Assembly: GCF_029542785.1 (NCBI RefSeq)
Contig: NC_083375.1
Location: 434,001 to 498,000, forward strand
Origin: Malassezia japonica
Lineage: Eukaryota; Basidiomycota; Malasseziomycetes; Malasseziales; Malasseziaceae
Length of the DNA stretch: 64,000 nt
Reading direction: 5' to 3'
Of the stretch, positions 11,107 through 21,515 are shown one piece after another (within the stretch, counting starts at the first letter, position 1; every line of letters begins with the position of its first letter). A program made the position numbers and the translations under genes. The notes below the pieces were generated by a model that did not search any database, was not told the origin of the DNA, and saw only the letters and a program-made list of their open reading frames with translations.

Positions 11107-12644
11107 ATGTCGGTCCGCCTCTGGCCCGGGCTCCAGCGCGGTCTGCATACTACGCGGCGCGTCCTGCGTGAGAATCGCGTGAGCACGCTTGATTTTCAGC
11201 TGGGTACTAAGGATGCCGTGTACCGCGCGCGCCTCGCTGCGCTCGAGCAGCTCTTGCCGACGATCAAGGGCCGTTGGGGCGGCGTCGGCTTCGCGGTGAG
11301 CCAGGCGCTGGGCCTCGGCTGGATGACCGAGAAGGAGGAGGATGTGATGCGCTTCGAGTCGTCGCAGGCCATGTACCACCCCCTCTGGGTGCGTAGTTTT
11401 GCTAACCCAGGCCGTCGACGCCATCTGGAAGGTCAAGTGCAAGGGCGATACGGGCCAGGCCACGGCTTCGTGTACGTATCTCTACTTATGCAGTCGTCTC
11501 GACCAACTCGACGTTCCCCGGCAATGCGTGGAAGCCGATGGACACGCTCCCCCTGCGCCCGCCCCCGGTGCTCGTGTCCGAGATGGAGGAGCGCCCGGAC
11601 GTGGTCGTGAAGAACGGCGACGAACCGATGCACTACGTGCCTTTCGACGCGCAGCGGCATCTGCACCCCAAGGTGGATGTGGACGGAAAGATTAGCGTGC
11701 TACCATTCAACATTTCCCCGCGCTCGCTGCCCGACATCTTTCGCCACGCCGACCTGCGCTCGCTGATGGTCGACATGCTGGCCGACGGCCCCCCTCTGCA
11801 CATCAACCGCCGCTTCCAGGTCCTGCCTGGCGTCGAGATTCAAGTCGCAAAGATGAACGAGCAGCCGGACTCGGACGCGAACGCGATGGTGCGCCTGGAG
11901 CGCGACTCGCTCGACGTCGACCTCATGGCGTGCTACCCCGTGCTCCTCCCCGTGCATCTCGTCCGTTTCCGCTACGACGCGAACGGCGAAAAAGACAAGC
12001 TCGCCACCGTTGCGCTCGGCGCGTGGGATGAGCGCCTGCTTGTCTATGCTTTGTACTGCGACGAGCAGCCCAACTGGGTCGCCAAGCAGCCGCCGAGCTG
12101 GCTCAACATCGACATGCTCGACTTTGACCCGCATGTCCCTGTCGCCCAGTCGGTGCTCGACCCCAACGCAGGCGAGGGTGAGAGGGAGCGCTCCGAGGCG
12201 CGCATCGTCGACCTTATGGCGCAGCAGTCGCAGATGCAAAACATCTTTGAGAGCCGCGCCGAAGAGCTGATCGACGAGGCCGACTGGACGACGTGCACGC
12301 AGTGGGAGTCGACGCAGGCGCCCGCTGATGCCACGCCGGAAGCGGATGCGGGCCTCGGCGAGATCGACTGGAACGCGCACAACATCCGCCCGATGTACGA
12401 CGGCGTCACCGAGAACCGCCAGTATATTGCGCTCGCTGGCGAGGCGCTCTTTTCGGCGCGCCTCCTCGAGAGCGTCGAGCGCGATCGCAGCGAGGGGCGC
12501 GACACCTCGAACGTCCACACGATCCACAACGGCAATCTCGTCACGGGCGACGAGGCGATCGCCGCTCTGCACGAGCGCCTCGCCGAGATCAAATCGTCGC
12601 GCGATGCGAACCGCCCCGAGTGGATGGGTGCTCTGAAAAACTAA
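11107..12644 (+). CDS. Conserved hypothetical protein with a mitochondrial-type N-terminus
   Basis: I do not recognise this 497-residue protein. It starts MSVRLWPGLQRGLHTTRRVLREN, a basic, Ser/Thr-containing stretch typical of a mitochondrial presequence. Two 22-nt introns (11389-11410, 11472-11493) flank a 61-nt exon; splicing joins AMYHPLW to AVDAIWKVK and then ATASFVSTNSTFPGNAWKPM. The rest is soluble, beta-rich looking and acidic, with an extended Asp/Glu C-terminal part. The frame is open throughout and the length divides by three after splicing, so the gene looks intact. It converges on MEMO1 with 7 bp between stop codons. Confidence 0.75.
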
Positions 12645-12651
12645 CCGTATT

Positions 12652-13771
12652 CTATACTTTTTGAACGAATGCTGTCGCATACGACACGGAGCTGTCGCCC
12701 GGCGTGTGTACGGCGCTGCTCTGCTCATAGTGTGTAAAGAGGCAGCGGTGCGTGTCGCCATGCGTCTCGAGCTGATGCAGCGTGGCAAGCAGCAGCGAAA
12801 TTGGGTTCTTGCCGCAGATCGTGTTGCCGGTCCGAGACAGGTAGACGGCAAAGGCCTTGCGTGCCTCGGCCGCGCTCATGTGCCGTATGGGCAGCTCGGC
12901 ATCGGCCGCGTACGAAATAGCCGTCATGCCGTCCGCATCAAGGGATTGGATGGATTCATAAATCGGACGCGCTTCGTACTCTTCACGGGGCGTACGCGTC
13001 GAGAGGCGGATGGGGCCGACGCCCGTATCGGATTCGTAACGTGTATACCGGAACCGCTCACCCCAATGGCAAAAGTCGCTCGAGACCACAACCAGCGTCG
13101 CAGGGTCGGAAAAGTACTCGGCCAGCACAGACGCGTACTTGGCCGTGTCCACGGGCGTCAGCTGGCCGACCAACAAAGGAATCACCGAGATGTTGTGGCC
13201 CTCGAAGACTTTGCGGATATAGGGCAGATGCATCTCGATGCTGTGCTCGGCGTCGTCGACGGCCGACGTCATGACCCTGAATTGGCCTGTGGCATCCAGC
13301 TCTTGGTTTACTGCATAAGAAAGAAAACTTACCTTGCATATCCACAGGAAGGTCTCCGATTGGCGTAGAGAGAACATCATAGTCGCTCAGGGCACAGCCT
13401 TCCAGGTAGGCATGGTGCGACGGGCCCAGGACAAAGACACGGCGGCTGGGTAAGCGAGGCAACGTACATGTTTTCCGCCTTGATACATCCATACGCATAT
13501 GCAGCAGACGCACCAGAAAATCGATAGCCAGCATGTCTGTATAAGTCAGGCGACATACGGAGCAATAATTCCTTTACATCCGTTCACCATCGCATGCTGC
13601 GCAATGGGCGGCTCCTCCAAGCCGTACGCATTCGATGCGGGACGCCTCGGGCTCTGCGCCTCACGAATCCATTTTGACAGCTGCTGGTCCAATGTGGCCC
13701 CTGCGTAAGAAGCGGTACGTACGGTCCGCCGAGTACCACGTCCCAGCGTGGGTAGCCGAGCGTACAGTCAT
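12652..13771 (-). CDS. MHO1: MEMO1 family protein
   Basis: A homologue of human MEMO1 and yeast Mho1, a dioxygenase-like fold implicated in redox and cytoskeletal signalling. Four introns, each 22 nt (13722-13701, 13558-13537, 13467-13446, 13332-13311), split it into five exons. Splicing yields the family landmarks RSATHAGTWY at the start, GIIAPHAGYRFSG, RVFVLGPSHH, AEHSIEMHLPYI and VVVSSDFCHWG, with the conserved metal-site-like His residues. Spliced length is 343 residues. I chose the ATG at 13771; an in-frame ATG at 13829 would add 19 residues and would share bases with the IRC3 start. Confidence 0.93.
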
Positions 13772-13826
13772 AAGGACAGTCGGTCCCTGCGTTGCCACAA
13801 GAGTGGAGGTGGAGGCTCCTGACGCC

Positions 13827-15984
13827 ATGCTGCGTTATGGGCTGCGTGCCGCCGCACGGTGCGCCGGCTGCGCCAGAGAGGGTGTTGGGCGTGCCGCGCC
13901 GGTAGCAAGACCAGAACAACGTAGGGCATTTTTGACAACTTCGGCTCAGTGGCTCAGCACCCGCGCGCCGGATGCTGCGACGCTGCCATCGGCCAAACCG
14001 GCCTTTGCTTTGCGTCCGTACCAGATCGAGTGCGTCGAGACGTGCCTCGAGGCGATTGGCAATGGGGCGAAACGTATTGGCGTCTCTTCGCCTACAGGGA
14101 GTGGAAAGACGACCATGTTCACTGAGCTATTGGCGCGAATTCCGTCTGAGAAAGGGCGCAGCCAAGCACTCATCCTTGTCAACGCCGTGGCACTGGCCGA
14201 GCAGGCCAGCGAGACGGTCGAGCGAATGCTGCCTCATTTGCGTGTAGAGATCGAGCAGGGTGCAAAGTACAGGGCATCAGGTACGGCAGATGTCACAGTC
14301 GCGACGGTCCAATCGCTCAAGAATGCAAGTCGCCTGGAAAAGTACGATCCTTGGAAGTTTAAATGCGTCATTGTAGACGAGGCGCACCACTCGACCTCGG
14401 CGACGTACCGTGCGGTCCTTTCGCATTTCAACAGCGATATTCCGTGCGACGAGCCTGAGATCGACGTTCCTGTACGCGTTCCCATCATCGGTTTCTCTGC
14501 GACGTTTAGCCGCCACGACGGCCTCGCGCTCGGAACCGTATTCGACCAAATTGTCTTTCACAAAGATTTTCTTGCTATGATTGAAGAGCAATGGTAGGTC
14601 CTCTTGCTGACCCAGGTTATGCCCGCTGCGGTTCACGGCCGTCCAAGCGGAGTTTGACCTGACCAAGGTTGCAACGACCGGGGCCGACTTTAACGTCGCC
14701 TCGCTCGCAAAGGTCATCAACCGCCCAGCTATTACCGAGCTAATTGTCAGGACCTGGCTTGGCAAAGCCTATACCCACCGGCGGTCCACGCTCGTCTTTG
14801 CTGTGAATATCGACCATGTAAATACGCTCGTCGCTGAATTCACAAGCCGCGGCATCGACGCACGCGGCATACACTCTGGCATGCATTTGGAAGAGCGGCG
14901 AGTGACTCTGGCCGCTTTTCGTGCTGGCGAGTTTCCGGTCCTGATCAACTGCGGTACGTTCCCAGGCTCATGTAGCGATCCTCACCGAAGGCGCAGATGT
15001 CCCTCCTATTGACTGTGTACTCCTGGCGCGCCCGACCCAGTCCCAAAACCTCTTTTCTCAAATGATTGGCAGAGGTATGCGTCTGAGCCCAGAAACAGGC
15101 AAGGAGGATTGTTTGATTCTCGACTTGGTCGGCAATCTCGGTAATGATATGGTTTGCACACCAACGCTCTTTGGGTTGTACGATGAGCAGCCGATCGAGG
15201 GTGCGTACTCTTTCTAATCCAGACGACACGGTGGAGTCACTCAAGGCGCGAGCTCAGCCAAAAGTCTGTGGGACGCTCCCGAAAGTGCAATGGGAGGCGC
15301 CGCTTCCGTCGTCCTTTACTTTTGTCGACTTTGAAAATCCGGCTGAGCTGTACACCGCCATGCAAGCACGTCCAAGCCGTGCCATTGACGAAATTTCGCC
15401 AAACGCGTGGGTCGACTGTGGTGGGGACACGTACGTCCTGTCGACCTATGACCAGAGCTATGTTAAAATCCACCGCGAAGGAAAAGGTGCGTTGTTCTAC
15501 TCACACAGACTATATTGGCACGCACTACCCCCGCAATCCGGGCTTTGACTGGACTGACATTGCGGCCAAGAAAGCCGGCTCTCCCTACTGGCAGAAGCGG
15601 GTCGTACTCCAATCCGAAGACCTAGGGCACGCCATCCGCGGCTGCGACACCTTTATGAGCAAGCTCGTCACTGCATCCGGTCGCTCCCCTTTGTGGCTTC
15701 GCCGAAGTGCACGATGGCGCCATAGCCCCGCCTCGCCCCGTGCACGCGCAGCATTGCAACGGAAGCTGCAAAGCAAAGGCGAGGTGGACGACGACGCGAA
15801 GCCGTGGGCGAATGCCACGCAAGGCACAGTCAATACCATCCTCACACGACTGGCGCACGGAACTAAGAACCGCTGGCGCCACGCTGCCAAGGCACACAAC
15901 AAGAGAGCAGCGCGTGCGCAGCGCACCAACCCCGCGGTGAGCGTAGGTCCGCTCCCAAAGCCTACGCCCGATCGTGATTCGTAG
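13827..15984 (+). CDS. IRC3: Irc3-like mitochondrial superfamily 2 DNA helicase
   Basis: A 689-residue DNA helicase, probably acting in mitochondrial DNA branch migration and repair. The N-terminus ([12 protein letters not shown]...[10 protein letters not shown]) resembles a presequence. Helicase motifs run in order: RPYQIECVE (Q-like), SPTGSGKTT (Walker A), VDEAHHSTS (DEAH), GFSATFSR (III), then [11 protein letters not shown] (V) and QMIGRGMR (VI). Four 22-nt introns (14594-14615, 14954-14975, 15201-15222, 15487-15508) are needed; the second ends in TAG. The C-terminal region is basic. The gene diverges from MEMO1. Confidence 0.92.
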
Positions 15985-16066
15985 CGCAGCGAGGTGCATA
16001 AACCTGCATACGCGTGCATATTTTTCGACGCGTCGTTTTGCCGGATCGCCGTGCTCTTGGATCGCG

Positions 16067-16943
16067 ATGGACCAACTCATCTACTTTCTGAAGACGCATA
16101 GGCGCCAGATCCTGCGCATTGGGCGCAAGGTATGTCAAATGACTTATAAAGATCATCAAAGCGTTCAAGCGCCATCAGCAGTCGGCCGGTATGGGTGCTG
16201 GCATGGGTGCTGGCATGGGTGCTGGTATGGGCGGTGGTATGGGCGGTGGCATGGGCGGCCAGGGCCCCTTTCCTCCCCAAGGCGGCTTCCAGCAAGGCGG
16301 ATATCCCTCGCAGGGTGCTCCGGGTGGACCGGCGCCCCATACCCAGGAGATTCTCGGCACGAACAATATCCATGCGTTTGACGACAATAATGTAAACGCA
16401 CAAAATCCGCAGTACAAGGACCTGCGGAACCGCGCCCGGTCGGAGGGTGACAAAATGGCGCATGCGTTTGACGCGTCCAAGGCTGCCTACAACCACGGCG
16501 ATGGTGGGCGCGCGAAGCAGCTCAGCGACGAAGGCAACATGCACAAGCACAACATGGAGCAACTCAACGCGCAAGCCGTGCAGTGGATCTTTGCCGCGAA
16601 CAATGCAGACTCGCCGCCTGGAACGGTGGATTTGCACGGTCTCTACGTTAAGGAAGCGCTTGTCAAGGTCGACGAAGTAATCCGTCAGGCTCAGGCACAA
16701 AATTTCCCTCAGCTGCGCCTGATTGTCGGCAAGGGTATTCATTCCAAGGACCACGTTACGAAAATCAAGCCGGCCGTCGAGGACCTCTTGCGCAAGTACA
16801 ATATTGCTGCGCACCTCGACCGCCGGAACCAGGGTGTGCTGGTCGTCGACATGAACGGTCCTCGCGGCGGCGGCAGCGCCGAGTTCACTCGCGACATGGC
16901 GCGCAACGCGACGGGCAACGACCAGGAGTGTGTCATTATGTAA
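16067..16943 (+). CDS. DUF1771-Smr domain protein with Gly-Met repeats and a C-terminal CaaX box
   Basis: A 22-nt intron (16130-16151, ATAAAG acceptor) follows a 63-nt first exon; spliced length is 284 residues. After a short basic helix comes a Gly/Met repeat (six MGAG/MGGG-type units) and a Gly/Pro/Gln-rich stretch. A DUF1771 helix (LRNRARSEGDKMAHAF...AKQLSDEGNMHKHNM) leads into an Smr domain containing VDLHGLYVKEAL and the LRLIVGKGIHS motif. Smr domains bind or cleave nucleic acid. The last four residues are CVIM, a farnesylation-type CaaX box, suggesting membrane anchoring. Its stop codon abuts that of the next gene with no spacer. Confidence 0.87.
16191..16262 (+). repeat. 12-bp coding minisatellite (about six units)
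   Basis: ATGGGTGCTGGC-type units repeat in frame, encoding MGAG x3 then MGGG/MGGQ variants in the Smr protein. The pure 5' units and diverged 3' units suggest recent expansion by slippage. Confidence 0.85.
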
Positions 16944-18389
16944 CTATTCACGCTGGGGTCGGAACCAGCGGAGAATCGGCTCGTATATGGGTGCTTTGGG
17001 CGCACTAGGCGCTTCTGCAGCGTGCTGCGCACCTGTCAAGCGCAGGCCACGCAACCGCGCGCTTGCCGCTTCCACTACCAGAGGGTAGGTGCGATCCAGC
17101 GTATCGCGCAGGAAGCTGGCCTTGGTATAGAGTAATCTGCGCGCGGTAAAAGGTGCAATATTGTTATAGCGACGAATCACTTGATTCAGTTGGTATACCG
17201 CCTCTTCGTGGTAGCTGCGTTGGTCGACGACCCACTGAGCGTCGCGAAAGTTGCGTGCCCAGTCGACCAAATGCCGCTGTGCATCGTTGCGGATGGCAAA
17301 GGTATAATCGGGGATATCCGTCGGCTGGTTGTCGTGCATGTGCCAGTCGACATGCACCGGCTCCATCTGCTGCCATGGCGCGTGAAATTCTAGCGCGTAG
17401 AGTGCGCGACAGATCCAGGCAGCCTGAATACGCTGACGGAGCGAGCGCTCTTCGGTAGCGAGCTCGATGTTGATCTCGACCCACGGCGGCGCACCGCCTT
17501 GACGCTGCACCATGCGGTTCAAAACAAACTCTTCACGCTGGAGGTGCGCATTGCCCTCGTTGTGGTCGTACGGAATCGGTTTTCCGCGCAACGAATTCTT
17601 TTGCAGCGAGCCGGTGCGGATTGCTTCTTCAATGCGCATCTCGGCGATACCAGCGAGTCCCTTTGCAGCGGTGACAACGCCAAGGAGGGGTTTGTTCTGG
17701 TCTTCATCGCTCGGCTCGGCCTGGTTCTTGCGATCGGGATAGCGCACCTTTTTGTCGAGTGCCGTCTCAATTCGATCGCGAAGTACGGATCGCCGCAGCG
17801 ACTCACGAACCTGCCCCATGGCCTTGGCATTGTCAAGGGGTAGTTGATTCGGCGTCACGCCGTGCTTCTGGAGCTTCTTTTTCATCTCGGACGCCGGCGC
17901 CTCGATATCAATGTGCGCATACTTGCCACGGTAGACACGCGTCTCGGGCGAGGGCCCCGGCATGTACGAGAGGTCCCAAGGGTTGTTGCCCGTTTTACGA
18001 ATCCGTACGCCGTTCGCGCCCACGCTCTCCACGGCAGAGGTCGGCCGTGCAGTGGGCCGCTGCGCCTTACTGAGGCGCGCCGACTCCGACGTACGCGCAT
18101 CCTCGCCCCGCCGCATGGGCTTGTACTTGTCTACGAGCATGCGCAGTACGGCATCCTCGAAGCGCTCCTCGCCAGTCCACACTGGCTCCTGGGCGCGCCC
18201 GGCCGCTTCGATCTTGGCTTGCATCGCCTTTTCTGTCTCTTCCTCCTGCGCAGCGTCGCGGAATAACTTTTCCGATGCCGTCTCTATTCCACGACATCGC
18301 ACCGCTGACGCAAAGACGCCATGGCGCCCGCACGCCGCAAGCGCCACACGTCGTGGTAGCATGCAGGAACGTCCCAGCGCCGCCTCCAC
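16944..18389 (-). CDS. DNAJC28-like protein (DUF1992 domain), probably mitochondrial
   Basis: Intron-free, 481 residues. The N-terminus MEAALGRSCMLPRRVALAAC is a plausible presequence. The DUF1992 signature lies mid-protein (IEEAIRTGSLQKNSLRGKPIP, then EEFVLNRMVQRQGGAPPWVEI). C-terminal to it is the INxxIxxYN-like block QVIRRYNNIAPF found in DNAJC28 proteins. No J domain (no HPD) is present, as usual in the fungal versions. The function is unknown; the animal relative has been linked to Golgi or mitochondrial roles. The stop at 16944-16946 directly abuts the stop of the Smr gene. Confidence 0.87.
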   Translation of the reverse strand: MEAALGRSCMLPRRVALAACGRHGVFASAVRCRGIETASEKLFRDAAQEEETEKAMQAKIEAAGRAQEPVWTGEERFEDAVLRMLVDKYKPMRRGEDARTSESARLSKAQRPTARPTSAVESVGANGVRIRKTGNNPWDLSYMPGPSPETRVYRGKYAHIDIEAPASEMKKKLQKHGVTPNQLPLDNAKAMGQVRESLRRSVLRDRIETALDKKVRYPDRKNQAEPSDEDQNKPLLGVVTAAKGLAGIAEMRIEEAIRTGSLQKNSLRGKPIPYDHNEGNAHLQREEFVLNRMVQRQGGAPPWVEINIELATEERSLRQRIQAAWICRALYALEFHAPWQQMEPVHVDWHMHDNQPTDIPDYTFAIRNDAQRHLVDWARNFRDAQWVVDQRSYHEEAVYQLNQVIRRYNNIAPFTARRLLYTKASFLRDTLDRTYPLVVEAASARLRGLRLTGAQHAAEAPSAPKAPIYEPILRWFRPQRE

Positions 18390-18452
18390 ATGGAGGATCG
18401 CCGCGGAACGGCCCGATGATCGTGCTTTCTCGTGTCGTAGACCCTCTATAAA

Positions 18453-19079
18453 CTATTGCCTAGGCACCTCGTTTTCGTTCACGAGATGACCCACAATGCC
18501 GTACTTTCCTGCAAAGTGCGACTCCCATTCCGCCATGTTTTTCCTGGGTAAGCCATAGCACGTACCGCTCGCTGTCGGTAAGGTCTTCGAGCTTGTCGAT
18601 CGGCTGGTCGAGCGGTGTGAGCATCGCGAGGTCAAACGACTGCTTTGCCATACCCCGCGATGCATCGCGTCCGGCAAAGTTTCCGTACGGGCTGCCCGGT
18701 CCGTAAAAGTTGCGGCCAGACGACACGTCAAAGACGTTACCGTTGATGGCAAGGAGGATCTTGTTACCCTCCGGCGATGACTCATCGCCTGTTCCGTCGT
18801 ACACCGCGAGAGTCTTGGGCGTATACGTCAGGAACTCGATCGACTTGGGGTGGTCAAGAGGGAGTGACGAATACGCCGAGTTCGCATCGAGGTTCCGGCG
18901 TGCGTCGGCGACCGACGGCGTAAAGATTTCCGAGAATGGATCGGGGATGTATACAAGCATCGCGATCACAAAGATCAGCATGCCTGTCAATCCGGAGTTG
19001 AGCGGATTCGACGTAAAGAACGCCACCACCTGTATCAGAGAGAAGGACGTACATTTTGTATAGCCTGTGTGTCGATCAT
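18453..19079 (-). CDS. DAP1: Membrane-associated progesterone receptor-type heme protein (Dap1)
   Basis: A 193-residue MAPR/cytochrome-b5-like protein that binds heme and supports the sterol 14-demethylase Erg11, and so ergosterol synthesis and azole tolerance. Exon 1 is 27 nt, followed by a 23-nt intron (19052-19030) and a 22-nt intron (18565-18544). After splicing there is one N-terminal helix (LIFVIAMLVYI), the b5 core LLAINGNVFDVSSGRNFYGP with GNFAGRDASRGMA, and a final LTDSERKNMAEWESHFAGKYGIVG. The last stretch exists only across the second junction, which confirms it. Confidence 0.93.
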
Positions 19080-19221
19080 GGTACGTGCACGTCGGCGTCC
19101 AGCGTCGGTAGCAGAACGGAATTAGCGATGTACAGTCAGCATAGATTGCGCGATGACTCGAATTTGTCAGCAGCCAAGGCCGTTGCGCTGCGCAGGGGCC
19201 TCTGCGTCGCTTATCCCCATC
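19080..19221. promoter_or_regulatory. Divergent promoter between DAP1 and the trans-sulfuration gene
   Basis: 142 bp separate the two chosen start codons. An in-frame ATG at 19153 could extend the right-hand gene by 23 residues and shrink this region to 73 bp. No clear motif is visible. Confidence 0.4.
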
Positions 19222-20520
19222 ATGAGTGCACCAACCCTGCCGAAACCTGAGCTCGAGACGCGTCTGCTCCATGCTGACCACCCCGATGCAAACAAGGACC
19301 CGGCGCACCCCATTGCGCCGGCCATGTCGCTCTCGACGACATTCCGTCAGCCGCACCCCGACTCCGAGATGGCGCAGCTCGCTCGCGCTTCGTACGACAC
19401 GCCCGAGAACCCCCCGGTGAACATCTATAGCCGCTACACTCAGGACACCTCGCTGCGTGCGGAAAAGGTGCTTAGCAGCCTTCTTGATGCCCACGCGATC
19501 ACCTTCAGCTCGGGCCTTGCCGCCTCATTCGCCATTTTGAACCTGCTCGCCCCGTCGGCGATTGCGATCCGCCGTGGCTACTTTGGCGTGCATGAAGCCG
19601 CGCACATCTATGCGCGTGGCCGCGATACCAAGATCATTGATCTCGACGAGAACTTCCCGGTGAACGAGGGCACGCTCGACGAGGCGACTGGCATCCGCCG
19701 TGGCGCGACGCTTGTCTGGGTCGAGACGCCGCTCAACCCCACCGGTGAGGCGCGCGACCTGGTGCACTACACAAAGCGTGCGCATGAAGCCAAGGCCTAC
19801 ATTGCTGTCGACAGCACCTTTGCCCCTCCGCCCCTGCAGAACCCCTTTAACCAGGGCGTGGACTTTGTGATGCACTCTGCGACGAAGTACATGGGCGGCC
19901 ACTCGGACATTCTCGCAGGTGTAGTGGCCACCAAGGATTACAAGAGCTACAAGGCGCTATGGGACGACCGCTCTGCGCACGGTGCGGTGCTGGGCTCGCT
20001 GGAGGCCTACCTCCTCCTGCGTTCGCTGCGCACCATGTCGCTACGTGTGCGCCAGCAGAGCAAGACCGCGACCGAGCTCGTCAAGTGGCTACACTCCCTC
20101 ACCGAGGGCCAGACCCCCGCGGAAGGCACGCCGAAGGAGATTGCAAACGGCCAGTTCGTCCAGCGTGTCTTCCACTCGACGCTGCAGCCCCGCACGGACA
20201 AGGACAGCGACCTGAACCCTCACAACAAGCTCGAGAAGCTCGACTTTGACCCTAGCAAGCAGATGCCGGGTGGCGGCTCGCCCACGTTTGCCATCTTCAC
20301 CAAGGAGGAGAAGTTCGCTGTCTATCTGCCGCACGAGCTCGCCTACTTTGTGCCTGCTACGTCGCTCGGCGGTGTCGAGTCGCTGATCGAGCAGCGCAAG
20401 CTTGCCACGAAGGACGAGAGTCCCAACATTGTCCGCATCTCGACGGGTATCGAGGACTTTGAGGACCTGAAGGCCGACCTCACGCGCGGCATGCTCCAGA
20501 CCCTCGCGAAGCACAAGTAG
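19222..20520 (+). CDS. PLP-dependent trans-sulfuration enzyme (cystathionine lyase/synthase family)
   Basis: Intron-free, 432 residues from the ATG at 19222 (MSAPTLPKPELETRLLHADH); the family usually starts close to ETxLxH. PLP-site features are visible: SRYTQDTSLRAEKVLSSL, the phosphate-binding SSGLAA, VETPLNPTGE, VDSTFAPPPLQNP, and the Schiff-base Lys in SATKYMGGHSD. The C-terminal half has a long insert between the GS-rich and SLGGVESL motifs. I cannot tell gamma-lyase, beta-lyase and gamma-synthase apart by eye. The protein is likely cytosolic and serves cysteine/methionine interconversion. Confidence 0.85.
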   Translation: MSAPTLPKPELETRLLHADHPDANKDPAHPIAPAMSLSTTFRQPHPDSEMAQLARASYDTPENPPVNIYSRYTQDTSLRAEKVLSSLLDAHAITFSSGLAASFAILNLLAPSAIAIRRGYFGVHEAAHIYARGRDTKIIDLDENFPVNEGTLDEATGIRRGATLVWVETPLNPTGEARDLVHYTKRAHEAKAYIAVDSTFAPPPLQNPFNQGVDFVMHSATKYMGGHSDILAGVVATKDYKSYKALWDDRSAHGAVLGSLEAYLLLRSLRTMSLRVRQQSKTATELVKWLHSLTEGQTPAEGTPKEIANGQFVQRVFHSTLQPRTDKDSDLNPHNKLEKLDFDPSKQMPGGGSPTFAIFTKEEKFAVYLPHELAYFVPATSLGGVESLIEQRKLATKDESPNIVRISTGIEDFEDLKADLTRGMLQTLAKHK

Positions 20521-20649
20521 AGTCGTCCTAGTTTTCCCCGTAAATTCCTGGGGCACGCGGTCCCACGTGGCACATTCCTTTTTGCGGCGCGACCCCACTC
20601 TCCGCACTTGCTTCTCGCGTTGCAGTATCGCTTTGAGGCTGTAGCAAAT

Positions 20650-21343
20650 ATGAAGACAACTTGGTTTTTCGCGTGCTTTGCGTGCTTTGCCGCAACGCTC
20701 TTTACGATGGTTGTGGCCCAGATGCCTGATGTGTACGTTTTTTGTCTAATGTAGTATGGATGACCTGGGCGCCCCCATTGTTGCCGCCCCTGTGATTGCC
20801 CGTGCCGAGCCGTCGAACAACGCTGGCGGCAACGGCACCGCATCGAACCACACGTCTCCGGCCTCGTCTGCAACGCCGACTTCTTCGGCGGCTGGAAACA
20901 GCACCGACACTCCGACGCCCTCGGCGTCGAACCAGATTGAAGCCTCCGGCACGGCTGGCCCCGGTGCCGTTGCGACAGTCTCTGCCGACACCACGCAGGG
21001 CACCTGCACTATTGGTAATGGTCTCTCGGACAACCAGCAGGCTGGCTGGACGGACAGCATTATCAACACTTGCTGCACGGGCCCGAAGTCATCTACGTGC
21101 TGGTACCGTGTCCAGGCCAAGGTCGCCGCTGCCGACGCATGCAGGATCCCCAACTGTGACGATCTTGTGACGAACGACCCCGACAAGATGGTCGGCTTCC
21201 GCCCCCTCACGGCGACCACTGGCGAGGGCAAATATGGCAACACGTTCCCGATTCTCTTCCTGAGCGCGGGCGTGCGCCCCTCTATTCATCTCCTTTTGTT
21301 CATTGTCGCGCCTATTGGTGTGTCGCTGTTGCTTCTGTTGTAA
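20650..21343 (+). CDS. Secreted, probably GPI-anchored Ser/Thr-rich surface protein with conserved cysteines
   Basis: A 22-nt intron (20733-20754, GTAG acceptor) joins the signal-peptide exon (MKTTWFFACFACFAATLFTMVVA) to the rest; spliced length is 223 residues. The mature part has a Ser/Thr/Ala-rich stalk with NGT, NHT and NST glycosylation sequons. A compact domain with at least seven cysteines (TCTIGNG..., NTCCTGPKSSTCWY, ACRIPNCDD) follows. The C-terminus is a hydrophobic tail (LLLFIVAPIGVSLLLLL), as expected for GPI attachment. I do not recognise the Cys domain. Such proteins are usually wall or membrane mannoproteins. Confidence 0.8.
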
Positions 21344-21515
21344 GCTATGAGACGACGGGCGACTACCGATACCATTGCCCCGTAGGCCCGTAGCGTTTTC
21401 CCTTTTGCCGCACCCCGCGATTGGCGCGCACTGTGTCGGGTCACGTGCACTACGCCACCGCCACCCAAGAAGAATGGTATAAGAAGGCGGCAGCCGTGGG
21501 CAGGACGAGACACGG

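Noticed and set aside
16130..16262. Gly-Met repeat as a CRISPR-like or noncoding array
   Set aside because: The units are in frame, 12 bp, contiguous without spacers and encode a Gly/Met stretch in the Smr protein.
18460..19494. A 344-codon minus-strand frame covering DAP1
   Set aside because: Only the middle is Dap1; the ends read through a 23-nt intron and the 22-nt 3' intron and overlap the divergent gene.
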